Assembly: GCA_963575745.1 (NCBI GenBank)
Contig: CAUYUJ010015284.1
Coordinates: 1-21,000 of the forward strand
Origin: Prorocentrum cordatum
Taxonomy: Eukaryota > Sar > Dinophyceae > Prorocentrales > Prorocentraceae
DNA length: 21,000 nucleotides
Reading direction: 5' to 3'
In this document: positions 1 to 8,097 of the stretch, piece after piece
Position numbering within the stretch: position 1 is the first letter of the stretch
How the letters are laid out: every line of letters starts with the position of its first letter
Notes under the pieces: model-generated
What the model was told of the DNA's origin: nothing
The model's input: the letters and a program-made list of their open reading frames with translations, nothing else
Databases searched by the model: none
Position numbers and translations under genes: made by a program

Positions 1-90
1 TTGGCGGAGATGCCGCCTTTGCTGCCCACCGCGCTCGCACCGTTCTCTCGCGTTTCCCAATGACATGATCTGCCACCGTCCACCCCCTCA

Positions 91-112
91 TCCGTAGTCT
101 TTGTGGCTCAAG
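91..112 (+). other. Relict dinoflagellate spliced-leader sequence
   Basis: This 22-base stretch begins TCCGTAG and ends GGCTCAAG, and matches the dinoflagellate spliced-leader exon at 19 of 22 positions by my alignment, with differences at positions 8, 10 and 13. In dinoflagellates the leader is added to mRNAs by trans-splicing and is not normally encoded next to genes, so a genomic copy just upstream of a reading frame is the recognised footprint of a processed mRNA that was reverse transcribed and reinserted. It lies 43 bases before the ATG at 156, a reasonable 5' UTR length. A chance match is unlikely but possible in GC-rich DNA. Confidence 0.7.
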
Positions 113-155
113 TGGAGCCGCTCGAGGTCGTGCCCCTTCGCGGTCTTGCGCCGCC

Positions 156-452
156 ATGGCGAGCATCGCGGACACGTACGACGTCGATGACTTCGAGCTC
201 ATCACGGGTGGCAGTGCGTGGAGCTGGGCGACCATCGTGGTGCGCTTCATCGAGTGGCGCAATCGTTGCCGCCATGCACGCGCCGCTGGCATCAAGGGCC
301 AGATGCTCATCGACAAGGCGCGGCGCATGATGGAGGAGGCGCGCCGCACCGAGGAGCGCGGCAAGATGCTGTGCCAGATGTCGAAGCAGACGGTGCAGGA
401 CATCCCAGGCGGCATTCGGTTCTTCTGCCGCCAGCCGCACCAGGAGAGCTGA
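156..452 (+). CDS. Small hypothetical protein, probable retroposed gene copy
   Basis: A 98-residue frame starts MASIADTYDVDDFELITG and ends at TGA 450-452. The ATG sits in GCCGCCATGG, a near-ideal eukaryotic start context, and follows a relict spliced leader by 43 bases, which is why I favour this start. Residues about 20-33 form a short hydrophobic/aromatic stretch (SAWSWATIVVRFIEW); residues about 50-75 are rich in Arg, Glu and Met and look like a single amphipathic helix. There is no signal peptide and no motif I recognise, so no function is proposed. The frame is uninterrupted, as expected for an intronless cDNA-derived copy. Overlapping frames at 103-330, 218-475 and on the minus strand are compositional shadows. 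The gene may be active or a young processed pseudogene that has not yet decayed. Confidence 0.45.
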   Translation: MASIADTYDVDDFELITGGSAWSWATIVVRFIEWRNRCRHARAAGIKGQMLIDKARRMMEEARRTEERGKMLCQMSKQTVQDIPGGIRFFCRQPHQES

Positions 453-788
453 GCGGCGATCGGCCGGGCCGATAGAGGAGGATAAGGAGGAAGAGGAGGC
501 AGGATGAGGAGAGGAGGAGGAGGTGGATGAGGAGTTGGAGGCAGCACGCGCACCCGCACTAAGAGCCGCCAGCCGCCGCCGCGCCCGTCCCGCGCTGCGC
601 CCGCCCCGAGCGCGAGCCGCCAGCCGCGCCCGTCTCCGAGCGCTGGCGGCTTGGAACCCGAGCTTGAAACTCAAGCTCGAAATTGCGTGCGAGAAAAAGA
701 AATCTCCCTTGCAAGTTCCGTTGCTACGCTCACTTCGCGCCTCCGCAATCTCCCCCACCCACCCCCTCCCCCCTCCCCCCTCCCCCCA
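453..788. other. Gene-free purine-rich then C-rich stretch
   Basis: After the stop at 452 comes a GGA/GAG-rich purine tract (about 474-545), then a GC-rich stretch and a C-rich run (about 750-788). Long frames here are made of Arg/Pro/Ala-rich low-complexity translation. I see no gene. The first part could be the 3' UTR of the small gene upstream. Confidence 0.6.
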
Positions 789-888
789 TGCCCCCTCGCC
801 CCCACGCTCTTCGGCGGCTACGCCGCCCCTCCCGACCCTGCCCCCTCGCCCCCACGCTCTTCGGCGGCTACGCCGCCCCTCCCGACCC
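789..888 (+). repeat. Exact 50-bp tandem duplication
   Basis: The unit beginning TGCCCCCTCGCC occupies 789-838 and is repeated without change at 839-888. Each copy carries one GGCGG-CTACG-CCGCC hairpin. Perfect identity implies a recent duplication. The flanking DNA before the ATG at 1049 continues as proline-coding low complexity. Confidence 0.95.
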
Positions 889-931
889 TTCAGGCGGCTA
901 CACCGCCATGCCCTTCGGCGGCTACTCCGCC
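813..931. repeat. Upstream cluster of four GGCGG-N5-CCGCC hairpins
   Basis: Perfect 5-bp inverted arms with 5-base loops lie at 813-827 (loop CTACG), 863-877 (CTACG), 893-907 (CTACA) and 917-931 (CTACT). Another copy is at the very start of the window, 3-17 (loop AGATG). The loops vary while the arms stay constant, which suggests the arms are what is conserved. The cluster ends 118 bases before the start of the transposase-like gene, and a matching cluster lies just after its stop. Confidence 0.8.
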
Positions 932-1987
932 CCGCGATCCATTCCCGCCTCCACTTCCGTCTCTCTTGCTGCAATTCGTTTTTCTCAACCGCGCTGGGCC
1001 TCGCGCTGCCCCCCGCCCCCGCCCCTCCCGCGCGCGGGCGTCGGCGCAATGGGGAAACGCGCCCTGCAGGTGGACAAGCAGGTGGAGCTGCGGGCTCGAC
1101 TGCAACAGTGTCTGGCCCTGCGCGGCGTGTCCGCGGCTTTGCTCGAGCGAATCGTGACTGCGCTTGGCCATGGCGACGACGCGGGCGATGCTATAGACGT
1201 GAGCGCTCGGGCCATGCAGCGATCGCAGACGGCATCCGTGGCCGATCTCATCAGCGCAGTGCGGCTGCAGCCCAAGATCGGCACGCCTATCCGATGGAGC
1301 GTGGCGCTGCCGCATCGGCTGATGCCGAGGCTCCTGTCGGACTGCCCTCTCTGGAGTTCAATGTTTTGGGAAGCGATGCGCCGTTTCCCTGTGTCGCGCG
1401 ATCGGCCGTGGAGGCTTTTGCGGTACTACGACGACATTGGCGTGGGCAACGCCTTGAAGATAGATAATCGTCGGAATCAGCTCGCGGTGTATGCGAGTTT
1501 CCTCGGGTTCGGATCCTTCTTGCAGAAGGAGGTTGCGTGGCTGCCGATCGGCACCTTGCGCGTCGTCGTGAAGAAGAGCATCGGCGGCTCGGCCGTGGCG
1601 CGGGCATTGCGTCGCGCGCTGTTCCTGGGCCCAGAGAGTCTGTCGGAGCACGGTGCGCCAATCGGCGGCGTGCACTTTTTCGCCAAGTTCCACCGCTTGA
1701 TTGCAGACGAGGCGGCTGGAAAAGAGACATTCTGCACCAAGGGCGCTGCAGGTCTGAGACCGAGCTTGCAATGCAAGAACGTTGTGCTGGATCAGGCGGA
1801 ATGTCTTGCAGACTACGACGACGATGATTACCTCGTGCCTCTCTGGTGCGCTGACTCGTCGCGCTTTGACCCGCTGTCGTCAGACGAGTTTTTGCAGCAA
1901 TATGATGATTTGGCGTCGCTGCGGGACACGACAACCAGAGCGTACATCGAGAGACTGGAGCCAGGGAGGAAAACATTTCCATCGATC

Positions 1988-2025
1988 CCCTTCTGATGTC
2001 CCCCCCCTTCCTTCCCTTCTGATGT
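1988..2025 (+). repeat. 26-bp-offset short duplication at a frame break
   Basis: CCCTTCTGATGT occurs at 1988-1999 and again at 2014-2025, separated by a C/T run. The offset of 26 is not a multiple of three, and the transposase-like frame changes here from frame 2 to frame 0. Replication slippage in the C/T run is a simple explanation. Confidence 0.75.
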
Positions 2026-3004
2026 TCCGGCCCCCGAAGGAGACGGCAATGGGCATCACTCTGGATGACCGTTCTCTGGTGGCGTGCCAGGCGTTGCGGA
2101 CGGTGGCGCCGCCGAGCACATACGTGAGGGACCCCATGCATACCCTGCTGGCCAGCGGCGGGACCTTGCAGGTCGAAATCTTTGCGCTCCTCAAGGCGGT
2201 GAGGGATGTCATCCCCGACGCGTGGGGAACGTGGCGGGATCGCTTCTCGGCGTGGCGGACTGGCAGACGCGGCAGGAAACCGCCAGCGTTTCTGTTCAGC
2301 GTGGCTCGGAAGAAAGCGACCTGCAAGGCGTCGCACTTCGTGGGCTAGGCGTCGGATTGCTTGGCCGTGTTCCCTTTGATTCGTCATTGGGTGCACACAG
2401 AGCTGCGCCCCAGCGGCATGGCGAACGCTGCGGCGCGGTCGTTCGAGGCGATGGCGAAGATGCTCGAATTGTACATGCAGGGCAAAAGGACATGCGGCCG
2501 CAGCTGAAACGCAAACGCTGGCCTGCGCGTTCGAGGATGCACCGCGTCGGCCCGCGCGCATCCTCGAGCGCTCAGGTGGCAAGCGGTTCGGCTACGTCCT
2601 GAGGATCGGCGCCGTGCCGAATTTGATAGCTGTCTGGACCAAGGCCGTTTCGATTTCCTTGGCGCTGCACAAAGCCGCGCACAAGCCAGCCCTGATCAAG
2701 CCGAAGCATCATTATTTGTGGCACGTCCCCGACCAGCCTGCGGAGGACGGCATCTGGTTGGACGCCTTCGTACTCGAGCGGAAGCACAACCTGCTTCGGT
2801 CCAGGTCGCAGGAGATCGACAACCCTGAGATTTTCGAGCGGTCGGCCTTGACGGCGATGCTCGCCTGCTTCCTGGAGGAAGCGAAGGAGGCGCCGCGCTC
2901 CCGCGCCAAAGCGTGGCGCACGCCAGAGCTGGACAGTACGTTCGGGCACTCGGGGCGCAACCTTGCATGCCCTTTGTGGAGGAAGATGGGCTGGGAGAGG
3001 GGAA

Positions 3005-3072
3005 GGCGGTTTGCCGCCGAGGCGGCTCGCCGCCAGGAGGAGGAGGAGGAGGAGGAGGAGGAGGAGGAGGAA
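3005..3072. repeat. Two GGCGG hairpins followed by a GGA microsatellite inside the transposase-like gene
   Basis: GGCGG-TTTG-CCGCC lies at 3005-3018 and GGCGG-CTCG-CCGCC at 3021-3034. An uninterrupted AGG/GGA trinucleotide run follows at about 3035-3072, read as poly-Glu in frame 1. These sit between the KHHYLWH/ERKH part and the C-terminal part of the broken gene, so they look like later insertions or expansions. Confidence 0.85.
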
Positions 3073-3165
3073 CCCCTCCGCAGGGCTGAAACGTGGACCA
3101 GCAGAGAGGCGTCGATCGACGGCCAGATGCACGGCAGCCAGGACAGACGGCGCAACCAACCTTGG

Positions 3166-3203
3166 TATTTAGGGGTGCACATGCGTGTGCCCCCCCAAAA
3201 AAT
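3166..3203. repeat. Short quasi-palindrome
   Basis: GGGG-TG-CACA (3172-3181), a TGCG centre, then TGTG-CCCC (3186-3193) form an almost perfect fold-back, with T-rich and A-rich outer ends (ATTT 3167-3170, A run 3197-3202). Both strands translate to nearly the same peptide (GAHACAP). It lies directly before the last frame segment of the transposase-like gene, so it may be an inserted miniature element. Confidence 0.6.
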
Positions 3204-3480
3204 CGAGGCGTTGCTGCCCTCAGGATTTTCTCCTGGGCGACGGCGAGGCGTACATCGTGCATTGCTGCGCGCAGGCTGGCGCCGCCAGCTACCTGCTGGT
3301 GGAGACCCTGGAATGGGTGCGCGCGCCATGCCCAGGCGCGTCCCTGTGGCGGCCGCGCGGCGACGTCGCCGTGATGCCCGCCGAGCTGATCCCGCCAGCC
3401 TGGGCGGCTTATCGGCGACTACAGGACGATGGCTATGTGCTCGCCATCACGTGAAAAAGGAAAAAACGAGCGCATGCGAG

Positions 3481-3654
3481 AGCGGATATGCCGCTGGCGG
3501 ATGCGCCGCCCTTCGATAGAGAGGTGCAGGAGGGAGTGGCGGATATGCCGCCGAAGAAGGAAGGCGGGCTCGGGGAGGGAAGGCGGCAGGAGGGAGCGGG
3601 GGCGGGCTGGCCGCCGACAACGAGGAGAGGAGAGGGGAGGCGGTGATGGCCGCC
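3481..3654. repeat. Downstream cluster of GGCGG-CCGCC hairpins
   Basis: Hairpins are at 3481-3495 (AGCGG-ATATG-CCGCT), 3496-3510 (loop ATGCG), 3538-3552 (ATATG), 3601-3615 (GCTGG) and 3639-3654 (six-base loop TGATGG). They begin 26 bases after the terminal TGA of the transposase-like gene and are embedded in purine-rich DNA that switches to a C/T run at about 3683-3720. Their arms equal those of the upstream cluster. Confidence 0.8.
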
Positions 3655-3774
3655 GAGGGGAGGCAGTTTGAAGAATAGTTGAGCCCCCCCCCTCTCCCTC
3701 TCCCCCCTTCCCCTCCGCGCCCCGCAGGCGTCCTGAGGGCGGCTCGGCGCGTCGACCTGCGGCGCCCTGTCCTG

Positions 3775-4205
3775 AAAAACTGTTGTGTTGTAGTTGTTAA
3801 AACGTTTTTTGTGGTTTTTTCCTGAAACATAGCAATATCAAGAACAAACATGCAAAACATAGAAAGTTATGCAAATTTCGGGTTAACCGAATCGGACAGC
3901 CCACATCGACTTAGCTGACTTAGCTACTAAGTTGGGTATGTTGAGGTGTATGTATCGATATATCTTGGCAGTGGTACCCGATAGCTCAGTTGATAAGATG
4001 GATGGTTCTGTGAGTAGTATGTATGGTATGTTGTTGAATATACTTATCTAACAAAACGTTAAGTAGATGAATGCGAAGTTCGATATTTTATATATGTTGA
4101 ATATGTGAGGTCAACTAGCATGAACCTACATACATCTTCGTTGAAACGATTTCATCGGATATACAACGCTCTTACCGCACTTACACCCACCCGACGATCA
4201 AAGTG
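3775..4205. other. AT-richer island with an isolated tRNA-type A box
   Basis: Base composition drops sharply to AT-rich between two GC-rich blocks. No long frame is present. TAGCTCAGTTGA at 3982-3993 fits the internal A-box consensus of tRNA genes, and GGTTCTGTGAG near 4004 is a poor B-box match. The sequence does not fold into a tRNA, because the D stem has no partner. It could be the head of a degenerate tRNA-derived SINE, or chance. Nothing else is recognised. Confidence 0.35.
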
Positions 4206-4207
4206 GG

Positions 4208-5285
4208 CACGTCCCCCGGGGCCGGTTTTGTGAGGATGTCTCAAGCGAGGGCGCCGGTTTGGGATTCGTCACCGGATCCAGCGGATCCACCGGATCTGTC
4301 CGGAAACGGTGCCGGAGGCCGCTCTGGGCTCCTCTGGGCACCTCCCCCGGGGCCGGTTTTGTGAGGATGTCTCAAGCGAGGGCGCCGGTTTGGGATTCGT
4401 CGGCGGATCCACCGGATCCACGGATCTGTCCGGAAACGGTGCCGGAGGCCGCTCTGGGCTCCTCTGGGCACCTCCCCCGGGGCCGGTTTTGTGAGGATGT
4501 CTCAAGCGAGGGCGCCGGTTTGGGATTCGTCGGCGGTGCCGGAGGCCGCTCTGGGCACACGGGGCCGGTTTTGTGAGGATGTCTCAGCGAGGGCGCCGGT
4601 TTGGGATTCGTGTCCACCGGATCTGTCCGGAAACGGTGCCGGAGGCCGCTCTGGGCTCCTCTGGGCACCTCCCCCGGGGCCGGTTTTGTGAGGATGTCTC
4701 AAGCGAGGGCGCCGGTTTGGGATTCGTCGGCGGATCCACCGGATCCACCGGATCTGTCCGAAACGGTGCCGGAGGCCGCTCTGGGCTCCTCTGGGCACCT
4801 CCCCCGGGGCCGGTTTTGTGAGGATGTCTCAAGCGAGGGCGCCGGTTTGGGATTCGTCGGCGGATCTGTCCGGAAACGGTGCCGGAGGCCGCTCTGGGCT
4901 CCTCTGGGCACCTCCCCCGGGGCCGGTTTTGTGAGGATGTCTCAAGCGAGGGCGCCGGTTTGGGATTCGTCGGCCGGATCCAGCCGGATCTGTCCGGAAA
5001 CGGTGCCGGAGGCCGCTCTGGGCTCCTCTGGGCACCTCCCCCGGGGCCGGTTTTGTGAGGATGTCTCAAGCGAGGGCGCCGGTTTGGGATTCGTCACCGG
5101 ATCCAGCGGATCCGTCCGGAAACGGTGCCGGAGGCCGCTCTGGGCTCCTCTGGGCACCTCCCCCGGGGCCGGTTTTGCGAGGATGTCTCAAGCGAGGGCG
5201 CCGGTTTGGGATTCGTCACCGGATCCAGCGGATCCAGCAGATCCGTCCGGAAACGGTACCGGAGGCCGCTCTGGACTCGTGCTCT
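4208..5285 (+). repeat. Nine-copy minisatellite with a variable 9-bp sub-repeat
   Basis: The conserved block GGCCGGTTTTGTGAGGATGT starts at 4220, 4351, 4481, 4563, 4678, 4808, 4921, 5045 and 5167, giving spacings of 131, 130, 82, 115, 130, 113, 124 and 122. Each unit also has AAGCGAGGGCGCCGGTTTGG and GGAAACGGTGCCGGAGGCCG. Length differences come from the number of CGGATCCAC-like 9-mers between them, from zero in the third copy to three in the last. Unit lengths are mostly not multiples of three, so reading frame rotates from copy to copy, and the long frames across the array on both strands are artefacts. The final copy is diverged at its right end. Confidence 0.95.
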
Positions 5286-6146
5286 TCGCGCCGGGGGTGA
5301 GGATGACGTGAGTTCCACAGAAACTCCTTCAAATAAGTAGAAGTATGGATATGATGACTGGGATCGCATCTGTAGTCGGGAGAAGGGAAGCGGAGGAGGA
5401 AGAGGAGGAACATGTTGAAGATGAGGCGGCTGACGGGAGGGATGAGGATCAACAGCAGCATCATCAGCAGCATGAGGGCGAGGTTGATGAGAAGAAGGCT
5501 GGGGGAGGAGGATGAATAGGAGGAGGACGAGGAGGAGATTGTGGTGGCAGCGGTAGAGGAGGACGGGACTTGGGTGCAGAAGTTGAGAAAAGGGCGGGTG
5601 CAGGAATCGCACTTGGGCAGGAGAGTCAGGCCTGGATCGCAGATACCCCCCTGCAGGTTGTGTGAAGGCGGCGCAGACGGCGAGTCCGACGAGGAGCCAC
5701 CGTGGTAGTTGTTGTTTGTTTTGGTTGTGCCCCCTCGTCCTCCTCGTCCTCTTTCTCCTCCACCCCCTGGCTTGCGTTTTTGAAGCTTTTCGGTTGTGTG
5801 CAAGATGCGGCTGTAGGGATAGAGAGGGAAATTGCCATATTCCGGAACTCTGCAAGGGGTGTGAGTGATAGTGGGGCGAGACCCTCACCAATAACGGTTT
5901 AGGGGTCCTCCAGCGTCTTCCTGAAGGGCGGCCGCTCATCTGAAGTCCACCTGAGGTAGCGTTTCTGACGCAGTCGGCTTGGGGTAAGCATTTGGTAATC
6001 CTGCTTCCGCACAACTCCTCTCATTTGGATCCTGCCTCTCATCTTTCTCCCACTCGCCCTCCTTCTTTTCTCCTCCCCATCCTCTCCCTCCTCTCTTCCC
6101 GACGACGCAGAAGCACGAATGCCGTAACGAGACACTGAATTAAAAA
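5286..6146. other. No convincing gene; purine- and pyrimidine-rich tracts
   Basis: A GGA/GAG-rich tract at about 5385-5555 is followed by CT-rich runs at about 5738-5770 and 6040-6100. Minus-strand frames through this region (for example 5216-5803) contain Ser/Leu runs that arise from translating the purine tract. A Cys-containing stretch followed by a hydrophobic segment in that frame made me look twice, but there is no family match and the neighbouring frames are equally open. Confidence 0.45.
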
Positions 6147-6236
6147 GAGGCGGATGAGGAGGATGAGGATGAGGAGGAGGAGGAGGAGGAGGAGGGTAGG
6201 AGGAGGAGGAGGAGCAGGAGCAGGAGAGGGAAGAGG
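6147..6236 (+). repeat. GGA/GAT trinucleotide-rich purine tract
   Basis: The tract is dominated by GGATGAGGA then (AGG)n, with the pyrimidine-rich run at 6040-6100 on its left. It belongs to the recurring purine/pyrimidine blocks of the window and encodes only Arg/Met low complexity. Confidence 0.8.
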
Positions 6237-6449
6237 ACACATGTGGGTTCTGCGAGAGCTGGCTCGGTCCTGGGACCAGGCGTCCCGATCGGGGCGTGCT
6301 TTGGCTCGCCGCCCCAGCCCCAAGCTTGGGGGCTCGGCCAGTGGAGCGGGTGCTCCGTCCTTGGTTGCCAGTCTCTGCGGAGCCCTCGATGCCTGGTTTC
6401 TGCCCTTTACAGGCCCATCTCTGGGGAACCCTCTTAGGCATGATGGTGA

Positions 6450-7116
6450 ATTACTCGCTGGGACCACGTCAGGCGCATGCTCGAGGAGTTGCACAGGTGC
6501 GGAGAAGCGGTTGGTCTAAAGCTGCACATCGGCAAAACCACAATCAATCTAATGTGGAGTGCCGCAAAGGAGCTTGTAGTCAACATCGCGTTCCAGTTGC
6601 CGGCGGTGTTGTCCAGGTCCCGCCATACGATGGCGGCATTATGTCCTATGTACGTTGGAGGATTGGTTGCATTATGTGACGCTCGCGACCGCCAGACTGC
6701 GCATGGGATGTCTCAGCGCCTGGGCCGCCTTTGGCACGTACACCAAAAGAGCAGACCAAATAATGACCTGAAGTGCATACCGCGCTTGTCGAATTCGGTC
6801 GTGGTGCCAAGCGTTAGTGCTGTCAGTGGGGCTTGGGCCATGACACTGGAAGCACAGACTGCAACTGGAAGGGCATATAATGATGTGAAGGCTGGCGGGC
6901 ACGACAAGTAGACACTACTGGCTGGCAGACGGCAGCGTGGAAATTCAACCTTGATTGGGGTATATCAGACGTGCAGCGCGCAGAGCAGAATACCAATTCC
7001 AAACATTCGGCATCTCCTGTTGGGTCGAACAGCAGCGGGTCCAGACGTACGGATTGCGGGGGTCGATCAGGTCGGAGACGGGCGATGGCCGAGGATACAA
7101 TACAATTGAGCTCTGA
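6450..7116 (+). pseudogene. LINE-type reverse transcriptase, 3' fragment
   Basis: Frame 0 is open from 6450 to TAG 6909-6911, and its first part reads WDHVRRMLEELHRCGEAVGL then KLHIGKT. This fits the ML-EL...VGL-L...KT motif that follows the catalytic FADD box in non-LTR reverse transcriptases. Further on, QRLGRLWHV...LKCIPRLSNSVVVPSV...GAWAMT fits the thumb/connection region. From about 6955 frame 1 carries YIRRAARRAEYQF and GISCWVEQQRVQTYGLRGSI, which resembles the downstream W...YIRR...AE...W...QR segment of dinoflagellate LINEs, ending with a TGA near 7116. The frame change and missing linker show a deletion or frameshift. The FADD box and everything upstream are absent, as expected for a 5'-truncated LINE insertion. 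The clade is not determined. No endonuclease, poly-A tail or target-site duplication was seen. Confidence 0.65.
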
Positions 7117-8010
7117 CTATGTCCGACTGCCTGGGTGCCACCGCTAACGCTGGTAATATGCTTGGCAGTTTCACGATCGTGCCCACGCCCTGCCAGCGAT
7201 GTTTGCATCCTGCATCCTGCAGGTGTCTGGCGTCGTACACGGGCGCATTTGGAGATCCTCGTCTGTTTCTGGGACGGGCGCGCCCTGGAGCGAAGTCAAG
7301 CGCCTGCCGAGAATTGCACGCGGACCGCCGCATGTTCACACGTATGTCGCCTAATCCTCTGCGACATGACCCTTGTCACCTGCCGTGACCCACTACTCTG
7401 TGCACTGATCGAATTGCCGTGCAACTGGGGCTGCGCCGTGGGCCGCGGCAGAGAGCAGTACAAGGCGAAGCACAAGTGCTTCGCTCTAGGTCAGTCGCCG
7501 CTCAAAGGGGCACAACCAGTCGGGACCGGCTAAAGCTGCGCGAGCTTGAGTCGATGCGAGAGAACGGTTGGCCCAGTTGGAAATGCACGGGGAACGTGGG
7601 TTTGCAAACTCTGGCACTGCGCCTTTCGGAAACTTTCCACGGCTAGCACCAGTTATCCCGATGTGTAGCAGCATGGGGACAAGCCGACCTCGGGATGCCA
7701 AATCGCGCCAACGGCCATGCCCGACGCGCGATGGAAGTCACAGGGCCCTCGCGGGCGAAGGTGGAAACTGGCATCTCTGATAGGTCCCTCGCTTTGCAGT
7801 CCGGCAGCTCTGAGGTATTCTTTTATGCGCGGTGGGAAGAGGGCCAGCGCCCGATGCATCCCGAAACTTCCGCTCATGAGCAAACAGACAACATGTTTAC
7901 CAGCGCAGATATTTAGCAATAGGTGATCGCACTGTGGATGTGCGACGTCGAAGGCGAGGAGGTGAGAGCGCAGTGAAGACGAGAGCCCCTCCCACGGTTG
8001 GTCCACGGCG
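7117..8010. other. No recognisable gene
   Basis: Base composition is mixed and low in simple repeats. Several frames of 65-180 residues exist on both strands, but none has a recognisable motif and they overlap each other. The segment may contain further eroded LINE sequence on its left side, which I could not demonstrate. Confidence 0.5.
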
Positions 8011-8097
8011 GTTGCCAGGGGTGTCCCGCGGGTGTCCCAGTCGCGGCCCATCGGCGTGCCGTCGGTGTCCTGTCGGTGTCCCATCGGTGTCTCGTAG
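8011..8097 (+). repeat. 11-bp tandem array
   Basis: From 8021 the units are exactly 11 bases with no indels: GTGTCCCGCGG, GTGTCCCAGTC, GCGGCCCATCG, GCGTGCCGTCG, GTGTCCTGTCG, GTGTCCCATCG, GTGTCTCGTAG (8021-8097). A weaker unit precedes them. The array runs directly into the 12-bp GATC array. Confidence 0.9.

Larger units (their letters stand above)
1049..3454 (+). pseudogene. Broken transposase-like gene of a dinoflagellate-expanded family
   Basis: Pieces of one protein can be followed across several frames. Frame 2, 1049-1996 (315 residues): MGKRALQVDKQVELRARLQQ, then RYYDDIGVGN near residues 125-134, EVAWLPIGTLR, and an acidic DYDDDDYLVPLW segment. Frame 0 from about 2046: GITLDDRSL and YVRDPMHTLLASGG, stopped by TAG 2346-2348 and continuing in the same frame to TGA 2505-2507 (LAVFPLIRHWVHTELRPSG). 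Frame 1, about 2500-3000: IKPKHHYLWHVPDQ and DAFVLERKHNLLRSRSQEID. Frame 2, about 3185-3454: DFLLGDGEAYIVHCC to the terminal TGA. The order D-rich core, then KPKHHYLWH, then ERKH, then a W-rich tail matches multi-copy proteins I recall from Symbiodinium and Polarella, with a loose resemblance to Plavaka/KDZ-type transposases. Hairpins and a GGA repeat interrupt the C-terminal part. I am fairly sure of one decayed mobile gene; the superfamily is uncertain. Spliced introns rather than frameshifts cannot be wholly excluded. Confidence 0.6.

Noticed and set aside
3973-4045. Possible tRNA gene around the A-box match
   Set aside because: The D stem, anticodon stem and T stem cannot be formed and the B box is poor; only the A-box string remains.
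4601-5311. 236-residue plus-strand frame, and several minus-strand frames, across the minisatellite
   Set aside because: Repeat units are mostly not multiples of three, so the peptide changes register from copy to copy; openness follows from lack of stops in the unit, not selection.
5216-5803. Minus-strand frame with a Cys-containing stretch followed by hydrophobic residues, suggesting a small membrane protein
   Set aside because: The hydrophobic and Ser-rich parts are translations of GGA/GAT-rich purine DNA and the frame runs into the minisatellite; no family resemblance or start context.
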